Shown piece by piece: positions 33,115 through 44,240 of a DNA stretch of 64,000 nt. This DNA is from Sphagnum compactum (Eukaryota > Bryophyta > Sphagnopsida > Sphagnales), in contig OZ234494.1 of assembly GCA_965153455.1 (NCBI GenBank), positions 11,904,001 to 11,968,000 on the forward strand. Direction: 5' to 3'. How positions within the stretch are numbered: position 1 is the stretch's first letter; each line of letters opens with the position of its first letter. A program made the position numbers and the translations under genes. The notes under the pieces are model-generated. The model ran no database searches and was not told where the DNA came from. It saw only the letters and a program-made list of their open reading frames with translations.

Positions 33115-33242
33115 CTCTTCCATGACAGTATTTGCAACGCTTGTGCTCCTGTTGATTCACATTATTCAACTCTACAACCATGAATGACGTGATGACTCCC
33201 ATAGCTCCTCCAAAAATTGATGCCACAAGTGGGTCAACTTCA
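33115..33242 (-). pseudogene. Captured ORANGE-like exon, copy 1
   Basis: An isolated 128-nt exon with an acceptor (TTGCAG at 33248-33243) and a donor (GAAGAG|GTACC at 33115/33114). It encodes DP-VASIFGGAMGVIT then FMVVELNNVNQQEHKRCKYC-HG. This is the membrane segment and first CxxC of the DnaJ-type zinc finger of plastid ORANGE/ORANGE-like proteins (family recognition from memory). No neighbouring exon was seen, and intron sequence flanks it, so it looks like a DNA-level fragment, not a gene. It lies in a 237-bp segment (~33047-33283) duplicated 497 bp away. Confidence 0.65.
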
Positions 33243-33611
33243 CTGCAACCCCCCACCTAACAATCTCAAGTTTAGGAGCACATACACCCAACCAAGATGC
33301 TCAACCACACCCACGTTCAAGAGGACATGATCCTCAAGTGACCTAGATCTAGCACATCGAGCACATGCCAAGTACCCTACATGGTTTCCAATTGCCAAAT
33401 AGAATCATGAATTGGTGTTAAGTTTCCAACAAACAGAATGAATCTTTTGATTATCAAATAGAATATGTATCTATATTCTCTATGTCATTTGAGTATCAGG
33501 CAGCCCTTTCCTAGTTAAACAAAACCAATTTAGTTTTAAAGAATCATATGAAGCACTAACCCACCAGAAACACCACACATGGAAGAGCCAAAAGGAATGA
33601 AGAAGAAGTAC

Positions 33612-33739
33612 TTGTGCCATGACGGTATTTGTAGCGCTTGTGCTCTTGTTGTTTCACATTGTTCAACTCTACAACCATGAGTGACGTGATGACTCCCACA
33701 GCTCCTCTAGAAAATGATGCCACAATTGGGTCAACTTCA
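33612..33739 (-). pseudogene. Captured ORANGE-like exon, copy 2
   Basis: Second copy of the same exon inside a 237-bp segment (~33544-33780). Differences from copy 1 include loss of the first zinc-finger Cys (KYRHG instead of KYCHG) and loss of the GT donor. It is more decayed than copy 1. Confidence 0.6.
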
Positions 33740-33939
33740 CTGCAACCCCCCACCTAGCAATCTCAAGTTTAGGAGCGCATACAACCTCCTAAGTCAAGAC
33801 TTCACTGCTAGATAACCATCAAAACGACTCCTTGCTGGTCCTACTTTGTTGTTTTCTTCATGGAAATGAAAGGTTTGGAGGATAAACCTCAAAATGGTCC
33901 AAAATCAAAAAACTATTCTTATTGGGCCAAGTGGGCAAA

Positions 33940-34769
33940 TGTGTCATTCATTGGAAGTCGCACAGTACCCCTTGCATACGGCCCACAATGGCACTCCTCT
34001 AGTGCTGCAAGAAGAAGGCCATCAACTTCAGATCCAAACAAAAGCCAGTCACCTGGCCTGTACTTAACATCCTGCACCCACTCAACCCTTCATCCTAACT
34101 TCAAAAAATATCCCAGACAACACAAACCTTGCATCACATATTTCATCATGCTGGATTTCCGTCATTGGAACACTGTCCATGGTTAGAAGACTTATTCACC
34201 TTTCAAGTGTTCAACACACTCATTGATTAGTCTAGCCTTTAACCCCATTCTTTGAAGGAGAATCAAAAGTCAAAGTCTTTTAGAGTGCATATCTAGCTTC
34301 AGAAATCTATAACTTTCTGAAGATTCTATCTCCTTTCACCAGAAAAGATTCAGTGCTAAAATCATGTCATCTATCATTTGCTGGTACAATGCTTGCAGAA
34401 TAGGTGGAAGGGAAACAAACCGTGTGAACATGTTTGCCATGTTTTGTGAATGCAAGCAGTCTCTTCTCCCCCTCCTACAATTGCACCACAATCTATGATT
34501 GTCAAACAAACATAACTACATTCAATTAACACTACATGATCAATCATCAATGATAAAATTCAGGCAACTGATTACACCATCAGAATGTCCAATGAGAGGC
34601 TGCAAACCTGCTGCTGAAAATATGCAAAGAAGTCAGTCCAGGAGCTATGCACTTTCACCGCCACATATCTACCCACCTTGATCTTGAGCATGAAAACTCC
34701 ATCTCATTCATGCTTACCGTCTCATCACTACCAATATTCAGTGGCTCCTGGAAGTCTGATTTTGTCAAC
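33940..34769 (-). pseudogene. Captured TrmL/SpoU-type tRNA 2'-O-methyltransferase exons
   Basis: Three collinear minus-strand exon-like pieces match the TrmL family (tRNA cytidine-34 2'-O-methyltransferase, SPOUT fold). 34769-34732 reads VDKIRLPGATEYW, 34668-34608 reads YVAVKVHSSWTDFFAYFQQQ, and 34071-~33940 reads YRPGDWLLFGSEVDGLLLAA then GTVRLPMND. These fit the family blocks V-DD-K-RAGLDYW, YV-VKVHSSW and PGDWL-FGSE-GL...GT-R-PM. Splice-like AG and GT borders are present for the first two. The N-terminal AdoMet-binding part and the C-terminal knot (VRCLNLSVS) were not found. I read it as a truncated captured copy. Confidence 0.65.
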
Positions 34770-35088
34770 CTACAAATGGAACTAAGGATCTCATAAACCT
34801 AGAGAGACATTATCTTTTCCCATAAGAATCACTAACTAATTGAAGCAAAAAATTTGCAAAAATCTCCTTTCAACCCTGTGTCTACATACATATTTTCCTG
34901 CCATGACCACCTGAAAAACAATAGAGGAGAGAATTGTGTCCGGAGTCACATTTGTCCAAGCAACTTGAGGTTTTGATAAGGTTATAAAAAGCATGGGTGC
35001 GGTCGAATGGACCCCGCACCATCACCGCAGTTGATGTTGATTCAAACTAATAGTAGACTTTGGGGAGGGAGGGGGGCTAGTATAGCGA

Positions 35089-35445
35089 AATAAGTGCATA
35101 CCTTTTTGTCCCACATCCTAAGTAACTGGTATTTCATTTTGGCCCTGATGATGACCGGCTTGTGAGGGGTAAAGGTCAGGCCAAAAATAGTGATAAACTT
35201 ATTTGGGAGAGGAGAAAGTTCATGCAGCTAATGGGAAGGCCCATTTTTTCCTTTTAAGTTTGGGGGGCGGGGGATTTAGAGGAGGATATTTTTTAGGTTT
35301 CCCTGGTTCCATTATGTTGACCATCCCCCACCATGCGCTCATTTTGACTGGGGCCTTCAAGGGAAAGGGGGGGTGTGGGGGGGGGGGGGTCGAGCTAATC
35401 ATGAATTATCGCATCAAGCCATCGACACCCATTTCTTTATAGTAG
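35089..35445. other. Short spacer with G-runs
   Basis: No gene. Contains two G-rich runs near 35367-35373 and 35376-35389. Confidence 0.6.
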
Positions 35446-35449
35446 TAGA

Positions 35450-35665
35450 CAGGTAGGAGCAGTGAAAATATATGCCACAGCAGTGGAGGCGTTCAAGAAA
35501 AAGGAAAGAAACAGGATGAAACCCAGTTTACCACCCCAAAAAAATGATGTTTTTATGAGTTGCAAACCCCCCCCCCGCCGAGAATTCTTTGTCTTTGGTA
35601 GGTTTTTAAAAAATTCACTCAGTTTTGGACCAAACTCAGGGTTCTGGTGCTGGGTTTTCCTGACT
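35450..35665 (-). repeat. Dispersed repeat, copy 1 (inverted relative to copy at 42.56 kb)
   Basis: Read on the minus strand, GGAAAACCCAGCACCAGAAC and GAACGCCTCCACTGCTG then ATATTTTCACTGCTCCTAC match the plus strand at 42560-42771 almost word for word, with a diverged G/C- and A-rich middle. Family unknown. Confidence 0.7.
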
Positions 35666-35842
35666 TTACCGATTTCTCTCAAAGTTGCAACAGTTGAAGA
35701 GATTCACTGACTTAGATGAGCGGTTAGGAGTGTATGAAGATGCCTCCGAAGATCGAGCATAAGTGACACACCAAAATTCACACCCAACTACAAGGAGCAC
35801 ATACAAAACCTAGACTTTCCAAAGGAGAGGTCTCATTGTTTA

Positions 35843-36570
35843 GTGCAAAGAGATATCTATGGTCCTACAACGTGGCCCAACATGATCCACGGCATGATCC
35901 CTAAGGTATGGGTGGCAGATGCAAGGAAAAGCCTCAGCAGACCACCCTTTCTGTTTTGCTATGGTACCCTAGCTAACCTTGAATTTGATCTAGGATATTG
36001 GGAATGGGAAGCTCAAGGGACACTCATAGAATACACACACACACACACACAACAACAACCAAAAACAAAAAAAATGTAAATAATTGATTAGAGATCGACA
36101 AATTTTGACCAAGACGATACTTGAGAAATGGGAACCACTTCTTCCCATAGATTTCAAATGTAGATGGGACAATGTATGGTTGAAGATGAGCGAAAAAAGA
36201 CATCAGATTCATTTGGTCTATGTGGCACAAAGCAATTGTAGTTAATATGTGGAGAGCAAGAGTGAACTTAGAGATTGAGGCTAAATGCTACTCATGCAAT
36301 CTCAATACTCTAAAACCCATCTTGCATATATTTTGGGAATGTGAAAGGGTTTGCTAAGCAAGGACTTGGGCGCTTACCTTTTTGCACCCAATTAAAGTTC
36401 CCTTTCAACATGGAAAGGCCTCCAAATGAAGCCCTAACTTTGTTTTAATAAGAGGTTACCCAAGAAAATCAAAGCATTCAGCTCAATATGGACCCTACTT
36501 CATGGGGTTAGGAATTGCATTAATGGATGATTTTTTAGTGTCTCTTTGGCCTATGTAGCATTAATGCCAT
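35843..36570 (+). pseudogene. LINE reverse-transcriptase relic (zinc-binding zf-RVT region)
   Basis: From about 36198 the plus strand reads FIWSMWHKAIVVNMWRARV, then C-SCN, then LKPILHIFWECERV. This is the C-terminal zinc-binding domain typical of plant LINE reverse transcriptases (CxxC...HxxxxC). It is broken by a stop after ECERVC. After a frameshift, FSSIWTLLHGVRNCINGW follows near 36480-36530. The open frame at 35843-36079 with LGYWEWEAQGTLIEYT is probably the preceding part, interrupted by a (CA)n run at ~36033. Confidence 0.6.
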
Positions 36571-36812
36571 GGTTGGCTTAGGTCCCTTGCAACAACTGCT
36601 CGGATCCACAACATCTTTTAAACAAATATTTTATTAATCCACGACTCAATGCCCATTCAATGATACATTACCTAGAATATAGAGTTGTAAGGATGACAAA
36701 AATTATGGAAAAATCTAGGCCAACACAATTGAAGTTGAAATTTTAAAAACCTTTTTTTTTCAGTAATGCACTTGGATGTAATAAGTCCAAGCATTTCCAA
36801 ACTTGTATTGCT

Positions 36813-37270
36813 TTTATTGTCTTGCTTGTCATTGTGGTGGTCTTGTTGTTGTTTTAATTAGCAACTATTCACCATCACCCTCTTGATTTTATCATCTTAT
36901 GGTCCTAGTTGTCGTGGTCATCACGATCTTTTTAATTGCTAAAGTTAAAAACTACTTATCATCATCTTTTCAATTTTGATGATCTTGTGGTCATGCTTGT
37001 TGTCATGGTTTGTTCATTGTTGTAACCAACAATTATCCACATTGCCCTCACGATTTTAATGATCTTGTGGTCTTGGTCATTGTCATGGTCTTTTCATTGT
37101 TGTAGCCAACAACTACCCACCATCACCCTTTTGATCTTAATGATCTTGTGGTCTTGCTTGTTGTTGTGGTCTTCTTGTTGTTATAGGCAACAGTTGATGT
37201 TATGCCATTTTGATCTTGATGATATTGTGGTCATATTTGTTATTGTAGTCTTTTGGTTGTTACACATAAT
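36813..37270. repeat. ~81-bp minisatellite
   Basis: Five to six diverged tandem copies of a unit starting GATCTTGTGGTC, with TTGTTGT(A)GCCAACAACTA in its middle and CACCATCACCCT near the end. Unit starts lie near 36894, 36979, 37059, 37140 and 37220. The period is a multiple of three, so it forms accidental open frames. Confidence 0.7.
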
Positions 37271-39969
37271 AACAGGATGCTAGTCCACAAACCTGCAAGC
37301 ATGAGCATGAACTGGCGAACATGAACGCATGAGCAAGATTGAATCTTTAAAAAAATATTTTTGTCTATGTTGATAAAATATTAAAAGAATTTTTTTTGAC
37401 ACGTAGGACAAAATATTTGCTGACGTGGAAAAACATTTTGCCACATGTCCATGGATGAATGATCTTTATGGATGAAAATATGGATGAATTTTATTCTGAA
37501 CGTTGGCAACAAACACTATCCAAAAAAAAACATCTTACTATAAAAACCTTTGTTGATGTTCATTTCTAGTATTGTTTAATGGCAATGCTTAACATATGTT
37601 CATATTGGTCAAATATCATAATACACAACTAGATTTGGCATTGAAGGTGATGAATAATTTATTTATTAGAATGCATTTAAAAAATATAGTATATAGTTTT
37701 CTGAAAAGATTGACTTACTATATTGTGTATCTTTCTTGCAATTCTCTTTGGAATAACCACTTCCACCTTGAAAAGTAAGTCAATGTGGTTTCCTTTGTTA
37801 TGTTCCTTAGTCACCATTTCCAACAAACCCACGACCCTCTCCCCTTGCACCATGGATGTGCAACATAAAAACATAATCCTTGATATCAAAGTGCTAGAAG
37901 AAAATATTTATGTTGTTTTTTAAAAGCAACATCACTAGGCATGCCACTTGCTTTTGTTCAAAGCTTATGAGTGGCATATATCAAAAGACATTACAAGCAT
38001 TCCACTTTTAGGTTTCCACAACTTTTGATGATGGGAGCTCAAATTTTCATATTTTCAACAAATTTCAAGCAACCCCATAATTTGGAATTAACTTTCAAAA
38101 CTTTTTAAAACATTAAATTTCAGCACAAAACTATATAATTGAATTCATATTTCACTTTTCAAGCATTTTCCAATAAATTAGATTTCATTACATTATGAGC
38201 AAGGTTAAAAAAAAATTCTATTGAATTTTGTGATAGAGCCAAATTGGCATTCATCCATAAGAAGATTTAACCAAATATGGACCATATATGGAAAAAGAAA
38301 AAATTAAAGATCATTGTGTATTTTGGAAATCTATTGGAACCAGTTGAAAATTGGTGATTAATTTTTTTTTAAATTTTGCATTTGCTCCCCCCCCCCCAGC
38401 CCAATTTGGCAAATTAGTTTCATTTTTTCACAAAAATCTTTTATATGTGTCAAAATTTAAAAAATGAAAAACTCTTCCAAAAAACTAAAACATAGCTACT
38501 GTTGGACCTAATAGGCACGTTCAATAATGATGAATGTCATCACTTTGATCCAACTATATAATATCAAACACACATTGTGAAATATATATATTTTTGATTT
38601 TATGAATCATGCTAAAGGGTTGTGTAACCCATCAAAATGAAAAGAATTTGGGGCATCACACATTTTTAATGTAGGTTCGTGTAAGCTTGCCTTGTGCTCC
38701 CTTTTTAGGAAATTTTATTTGTGTTTTATAATAAAAAAAACCACATCCTCATTGAAAGTGTCTAAATTGAAGATTTTTTACCTTTAGAAATTGGAAGGTA
38801 AATGCCTATAAGGAGGATGCCACATAAGAATGGGGATATCATTTGGCAAAAAAAAATCAATATAAAAAATGTTGTTGTATGAAATGTGTATATGTGTGTG
38901 TGAAAATCATGGTATTTCTTCATTTTATTTTATGGTGGGCAATGTACAATCTATCAGGTATTGAATCACTAACATTCATATTAACACATATTGTTTAATG
39001 GCTTATACACCCATTTATAGATTTGATAAATGCATTAATATGTGAGAAATTTTCCATCATCCTAAATTCTATTCATTGTATGAAAAGAAATATCTGGCTA
39101 TTTAATTATTTAGGGAAAACATTCAAATTGAAATATTTCACACGATCTTTTCATACATAAATTTAAGTTAAAATTATACACCATATTATGAAAATTTTAT
39201 TAAGTGGAATTTTCATTTTTGAGTTGTAAATAGCTTTTCAGAAGTTTTTATAAATGAATTGAACTTCTAATGTTGTACATTTACTATTATCATATGGCTA
39301 CATTTATGCAAAAAGATGTAATTAATCACACTACATTGGACATTTTTACTTTTGTTTTTTCACATTCAAAATTAGAATTGTTGGCAAATTAATGAAAAAT
39401 AAAATAGCCACTCCAAAAAACATGTTCATTTTCAAGATATCTTGTCAAAATTTTCCCCAATTTTCCCCATGATACCCAATGTGTATCATGGGAAAAAAAG
39501 ACATTTTCTGCCAATGCTTTACATAGGATAACACCCTTCATGTGGAGCATTTCATATCATTGTTAAAATCATCATTCAAATTTTCAATTGAACATTACAT
39601 CTACTAAATTATAGTGATAAATAATTAAGAGTTTCAAAATAAAGGCCTATGATCATTCTAGAAAAGAAAATAGTGTTATGTAAATAATTACATCCAATGT
39701 TTTGCATTATAGCTAAATCCATAGAGGAGTTTTTTTGATTTGCCCCTACATGGAGATCAAAACTATATATATAAAATTTTATGATTATATATATATATTT
39801 GAAATGATTAATCATAAAATTGAATCTTTCAAAAACTGAAAAGTTGAATATAATCTTTCGAATTTTGAAAGATTTAATAAAACAGAGATAAATCTCAAGT
39901 AAGTTAAGAAAAAGTCAAACAAGATAGATTTAGGCTCAAGAACAAGGTGAAAATACAAAGGAAAAAAAG
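37271..39969. other. AT-rich intergenic stretch, no genes seen
   Basis: No protein-like frame; short A/T runs, a C-run at 38388-38397 and a (TA)n tract at ~39790. Confidence 0.6.
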
Positions 39970-41085
39970 TGCCAATGCTTTGCATAATTAAGTTATCCCT
40001 TAGCCAAAATTGTTCGGTCGCAATTTCGGTTGTCAAGTCCAAGTTTTTAGATTCCTTGTTGGCGATCTAACTTTGATGCAAGCCTTATCCCACTCTTGTT
40101 GACCCTTTTTGGACTTCTTTGTTGAAGTTATAGTCTTTCATATTATTTGTTGGGCATTTTTCAATGTCATTTCTTTGGTGCCAATACAAAGTTTAACATC
40201 ATTGATAAAATATTGACAAGCTTTGAACATCGCATGTCCAAAGCAAGTCCTCATAATATGGTACATCCAATTGCAATGATTCATAAGAAAATACAATAGA
40301 AAAGGCAAAAACTAAATGTGTTCAAATTCAAGCTCTCATTCTCCACATATGTCAAAAATTTATTTGTCAATTTGAATTGGGCTAGAAATGGTTTCACAAT
40401 CTTTAGCAAAGTAACATAAGTAGTGTAAGGGGTTTCAAAAAGACCAACAATAATGTGTTTAGGAACCCATGTATCATCAATGAAATTCACAACTAGTGTA
40501 AAAAAGTTAAAACCACTTTGATTCATTCACAAATCAAAAGTCACTAATTATAACACAAATAAACATGGTAGGCAACACATATGCATCCATGGTCTTTTGT
40601 AACATGGGAGGAATATGTTCCTTCATTAATTGCTTTCAACATGGAAACCTCATTTTGTTGTCCCTATTCATAACAAGATGGTGAAACTATGTCAATTCAA
40701 CATTAAACATTGCTATGAAACCTTTGCCAATATACAAACTGAATCTTCGATGAACCTTAGTTGTGCATGGTCACCTTTTTCTAGCAATTTCTCTTCAAAT
40801 TGTTTTTAGTGATTGTTATGCAATTGTTTTCCTCTTCTTTGTTGACCTCGAAAATCCCCATTTTCAAGTTCCTTCACACACCCTTGTACTTCATCAACTT
40901 TGCAAAATGTTCATGCACATAATGTTTTTTCATATCGGTTTTACCATACAAGGGATTGTATTGAACAAGTCCCTTTCTATGGCATGTGGTGCTTTGAAAA
41001 CTTGATGTAGATGTAAACCAATCATAGACGCTTGATTCGGGGTGGCAAATGACACACCTCATCATTTGAATAGTAGCCATTTCAT
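39970..41085 (-). pseudogene. hAT-like (BED zinc-finger) transposase relic
   Basis: Minus-strand pieces in order. A BED-type finger around 41080-40874 has MRCVICHPE...RKGLVQYNPLYGKTD with MKKHYVHEH. A transposase core at 40526-40281 has VNFIDDTWVPKHIIVGLFE and LTNKFLTYVENES. A further piece near 40240-40070 has TCFGHAMFKACQYFINDVK and TKKSKKGQQEWDKACI. These resemble plant BED/hAT-type transposase-like proteins. Stops interrupt it (TGA after NAQQII) and the C-terminus is not recognisable past ~39970. Confidence 0.55.
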
Positions 41086-42559
41086 GTCCCTAGTCCTTCT
41101 CATAAAACAAAAAAAACCCCAATTACATTCCATTTATACAACAACAGTTAATATCTTTGGTTGACCTTCAATGTAAACAACGACACTATCCATTTGGCTT
41201 GTGCTTTAGTAGATAGTAGTTCATCCCAATTTTCAATGATGTCAAACACATGTTTTTCCATAAGTGTTTTCCCTTCTCCTATTGCAATTCAAAGGTACAA
41301 CCTATCTCCCCCTCGTTCATCCCCCAAACTATATTCAAATCCAAAATTTGAAATCTTGTTCATGATTCCGTGAGCTTAAATATTACAAAGTATAAACCTT
41401 TGACGTTGATGCACATGAGACACAAGACTTGCAAATGAAAGTAAAGAAAATCAAGTACCCATAAATTGTAAACTAAACTTCAATTTGATTGATAATTCCA
41501 AACAAAAAGTATGAGCTCTAACATCATCAAACATGAGGATGTGATTCTTTATTAAATATGTAAGCACTTTTTCCACATAGTAAAATTTTGAACTTTGACA
41601 ACACATTGTTGAATTTGGGAGCAAATTGTAATCTAATGTTGAACATGTAGTTTCACACATTTAGTAAACCCACAAAGCAAAATTGCAATGACCATAAACA
41701 TAGTGACACTAAACAAAACTATTGACACTAACCATCATGCACACACATTTAAAAAAATCACATATCAACACATGATTGTGCAGAACTAGCCAAAATTTCA
41801 TTCATTCATTCATACTCATGAACATATACAACCCTAACAACCATTTGACGTTAAACAATTACATCGACTTTGAAATAAATACAACAAACAACAAATAGAT
41901 GTCTTTTGCCAACCTTTGATGTTTTATGTTTCCATTGCAAAATGCAAGTTCCAAAAGATGTCCATTTTGTAGGTCCAAAATCCTTTTTTATTACTTAGGT
42001 TACAAGCTTTGTGCTTTGTAGTTTTGCCCCCTTTCTCATTATTTGTTACTTGATATTAATCACTTAACCCTAGTGAGCAATATCTAGGACATAGGAACTC
42101 GGTGTGCATTACAAAGCAAGTTCCTAAACATCAAAGGCAATACCCATGACTAACATGAAAAAAAACCCTAAGTCTAAGTACCAATCGCAATATTACAGAT
42201 GTCGAGACCAAGCTGGTTTGTTATGAGTCAGGGTATAGTAGATCGGAAGACTAGACTAGTCTGATATGAGCTTGGGTATTGGCAAGACCTTATACCAAAC
42301 TGGTAGGGTTTTTAACACCAGGGCATATACCCGAGTTGATACACTGATTTATCCCTATATATTCACACAACACTAGTATATAACCTGATATTGTGATTAA
42401 TACACAAATTAATACAAGGGCTGGTATTGGTATAATACAGCTGGTATTGCTTCAGCTCATACCAGACTGGTAGGGTCCTTGCCACCAGCCCTTTTTTTTT
42501 CTGGTAAACTGGTGCAAAATTAAAAGAAGAAACTTAGAGTTAAAGTATCCATAAAATAA
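41086..42559. other. Intergenic stretch with a 36-bp imperfect direct repeat
   Basis: No credible gene. Two copies of ATACCA(A/G)ACTGGTAGGGT followed by a CACCAG(G/C) ending lie at about 42289-42323 and 42456-42491, in a GGTATTGG-rich neighbourhood. Probably transposon debris. Confidence 0.5.
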
Positions 42560-42771
42560 GGAAAACACAGCACCAGAACCATGAGTTTGGTGATAAACAA
42601 AGGTGAGATTACCCCCCCCAAAAAAAAAAAAAAAGGTGCAAAAATTGCATTAACATTCAAGAGGGGTGAAACTCAAAAAAAAAAATCATCCAATTTAGCT
42701 GTCTTTCGGTTTTTCCTGAGCGCCTCCACTGCTGCTGCTACCTATATTTTCACTGGTCCTACTTGTGCAGC
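42560..42771 (+). repeat. Dispersed repeat, copy 2
   Basis: Plus-strand partner of the repeat at 35450-35665: GGAAAACACAGCACCAGAAC, then GAGCGCCTCCACTGCTGCTG and TATTTTCACTGGTCCTAC. Has a C8-A15 run in the middle at ~42609. Confidence 0.7.
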
Positions 42772-42930
42772 TACTATAATTAGCCTCGAACCTTGTGCAT
42801 TAAATGCCGAGCTTCAATTTCATACCATATGTGATAAAATTTCCTTACTTTGCGGATACCACTGAAAAAAAGGGTTTGGGGGTGAAAGGAGGCCCAAAGA
42901 CAGGGTGAAAGACAGGGTGACTTCTAACCA

Positions 42931-44240
42931 GTGTTGAATCTTGATACGCTAGCTGCATTCATTCGCTTCAATTCTTCTGTCGATCTCGATCGATTTCCAA
43001 GGATTTGCAGTAGCCATTGTGATCGTCCCTACCAACTAGTTCTTCCCGATATATGCGATCTGAAGAATTGTGTAGTCTTCCGTCTTCGACATTTCCAGCT
43101 TTTGAGTGAAGTTGAAGAAAAGAGCCGCTGTTGTTTTCGAGAGCTGGATCGCCGAAGTTGTAGCTGCGAAGGTGGGCGGAGTGGGGACCACTACTTGTTC
43201 GCAGGACGGATGTCCGTCGGTACAAAGAAACACAAACTTTGCTTTGTTGTTGTGCTGAAGCTTCTCTTTGACGCAACTTTCAGTATACATACAAAGGACT
43301 GTGTTTTTCTCTATAAACGGAGCTGCAGCTTCATTCCCAAGCTGCAATTGTTCTTGCCCACCCTCACTTTAATTTTCTCTCGTCATGTCCTCATCAAAAA
43401 TAGCCACATAAATCCTCCTCCTCTTCTGTCTGCACTGATTCTTCCTTCCCGGAGGAATCACTACGCTTTAACACAAAGATTGCTGTACAAGAACGTAATT
43501 TGCTGTTATCAAATCTGGGCTTTCTGTACAACAGCAGCTTGTTTTTGTTTAGAACTTGAGTTTAAAGCTGATCAACTTGAGATCTTGTCGTCGTTGAATT
43601 CAATGGATTCAAGCTGCGCCATGACTGATGCAGCCCGACAAAAGGTCATGTGCAGCGCTCATGCCTGCAACTTCCCAATGCTGGTCATGGGTCTGAAATC
43701 CCTGAACCAGAACAGGATCAGGGCAAGATCAAGGCTGCAATGCAAGAGACAACTGCGTGCTATCAAATCAAAGCAAGCAACTAGTGCAAGGAGAGCAACA
43801 AGGCGGAACAAAGTCCACATGATCACAAATACTACATACAAAAGTTGCTGCAAAAAATTTCCATTTACTCCTTTCAATAGCACTTCGTTTCTGATGAAAC
43901 AACACTGGAAGAAGAATCAGGTAAATCTTCAAATGGAAATGATCTCCCTTGACCTACAACAACAGATACATCAATATGGATCCATGATCAGAGTCTTGAG
44001 TCTCCATTCTTTTGCTGCACATCATTTATGGCACTAAAAGAGCTCGACATCAAAAGTTCTAAGAGGTCTCGAGAGCTTGAGCTAACAATTGTAATAATAT
44101 CAAGGCCTCCTCCCCCAAAACCACAAGGCAATGAAATCGGTGACAAAATTCTTTGCAAAACTTTTACATTCTCCTCTCCTCATTTGGGATTTGCTTCTCC
44201 CACAATAACAACAAATTATCAAGAAATGTCTCCTTGATCT
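42931..44240 (+). other. Possible unknown transcription unit (long open frame, unrecognised)
   Basis: A 368-codon open frame (42931-44037) in a region clearly less AT-rich than its surroundings. The first ~220 codons look unprotein-like, rich in scattered Cys, Phe and Leu. The part from MDSSCAMTDAARQKVM (start ~43602) is basic, with IRARSRLQCKRQLRAIKSKQ. An overlapping frame at 44028-44237 contains a Pro stretch (RPPPPKPQGN). I recognise no family, and it could be a leader plus a small gene, a noncoding RNA or gene debris. Confidence 0.25.

Larger units (their letters stand above)
28146..35088 (-). mobile_element. Helitron carrying Rep/helicase remains and captured host exons
   Basis: The minus-strand 3' end fits plant Helitrons closely: an 18-nt hairpin (CATTTTGC-AA-GCAAAATG, plus positions 28160-28177), 10 nt of spacer, then CTAG at 28146-28149 followed by T. 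Upstream in order are a PIF1-type helicase (28423-29796), a Rep/Helitron-like-N region with stops and frameshifts (29815-~32915), two ORANGE-like exon copies and three TrmL-like exons, all on the minus strand. The best 5' end starts TCGCTATACTA at 35088; it is preceded by T rather than the expected A, so this end is less sure. TCTACTACTATAAAG at 35449 is a rival but appears to belong to a dispersed repeat. Length about 6.9 kb. Confidence 0.75.

Noticed and set aside
35434-35449. TCTACTACTATAAAG (minus) as Helitron 5' end
   Set aside because: It looks classic, but the flanking base is G and the CTACTATAA word is also next to the repeat copy at 42.7 kb, so it probably belongs to that repeat; 35088 is preferred.
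37059-37283. 74-codon open frame in the 81-bp minisatellite
   Set aside because: Explained by the repeat period being a multiple of three.
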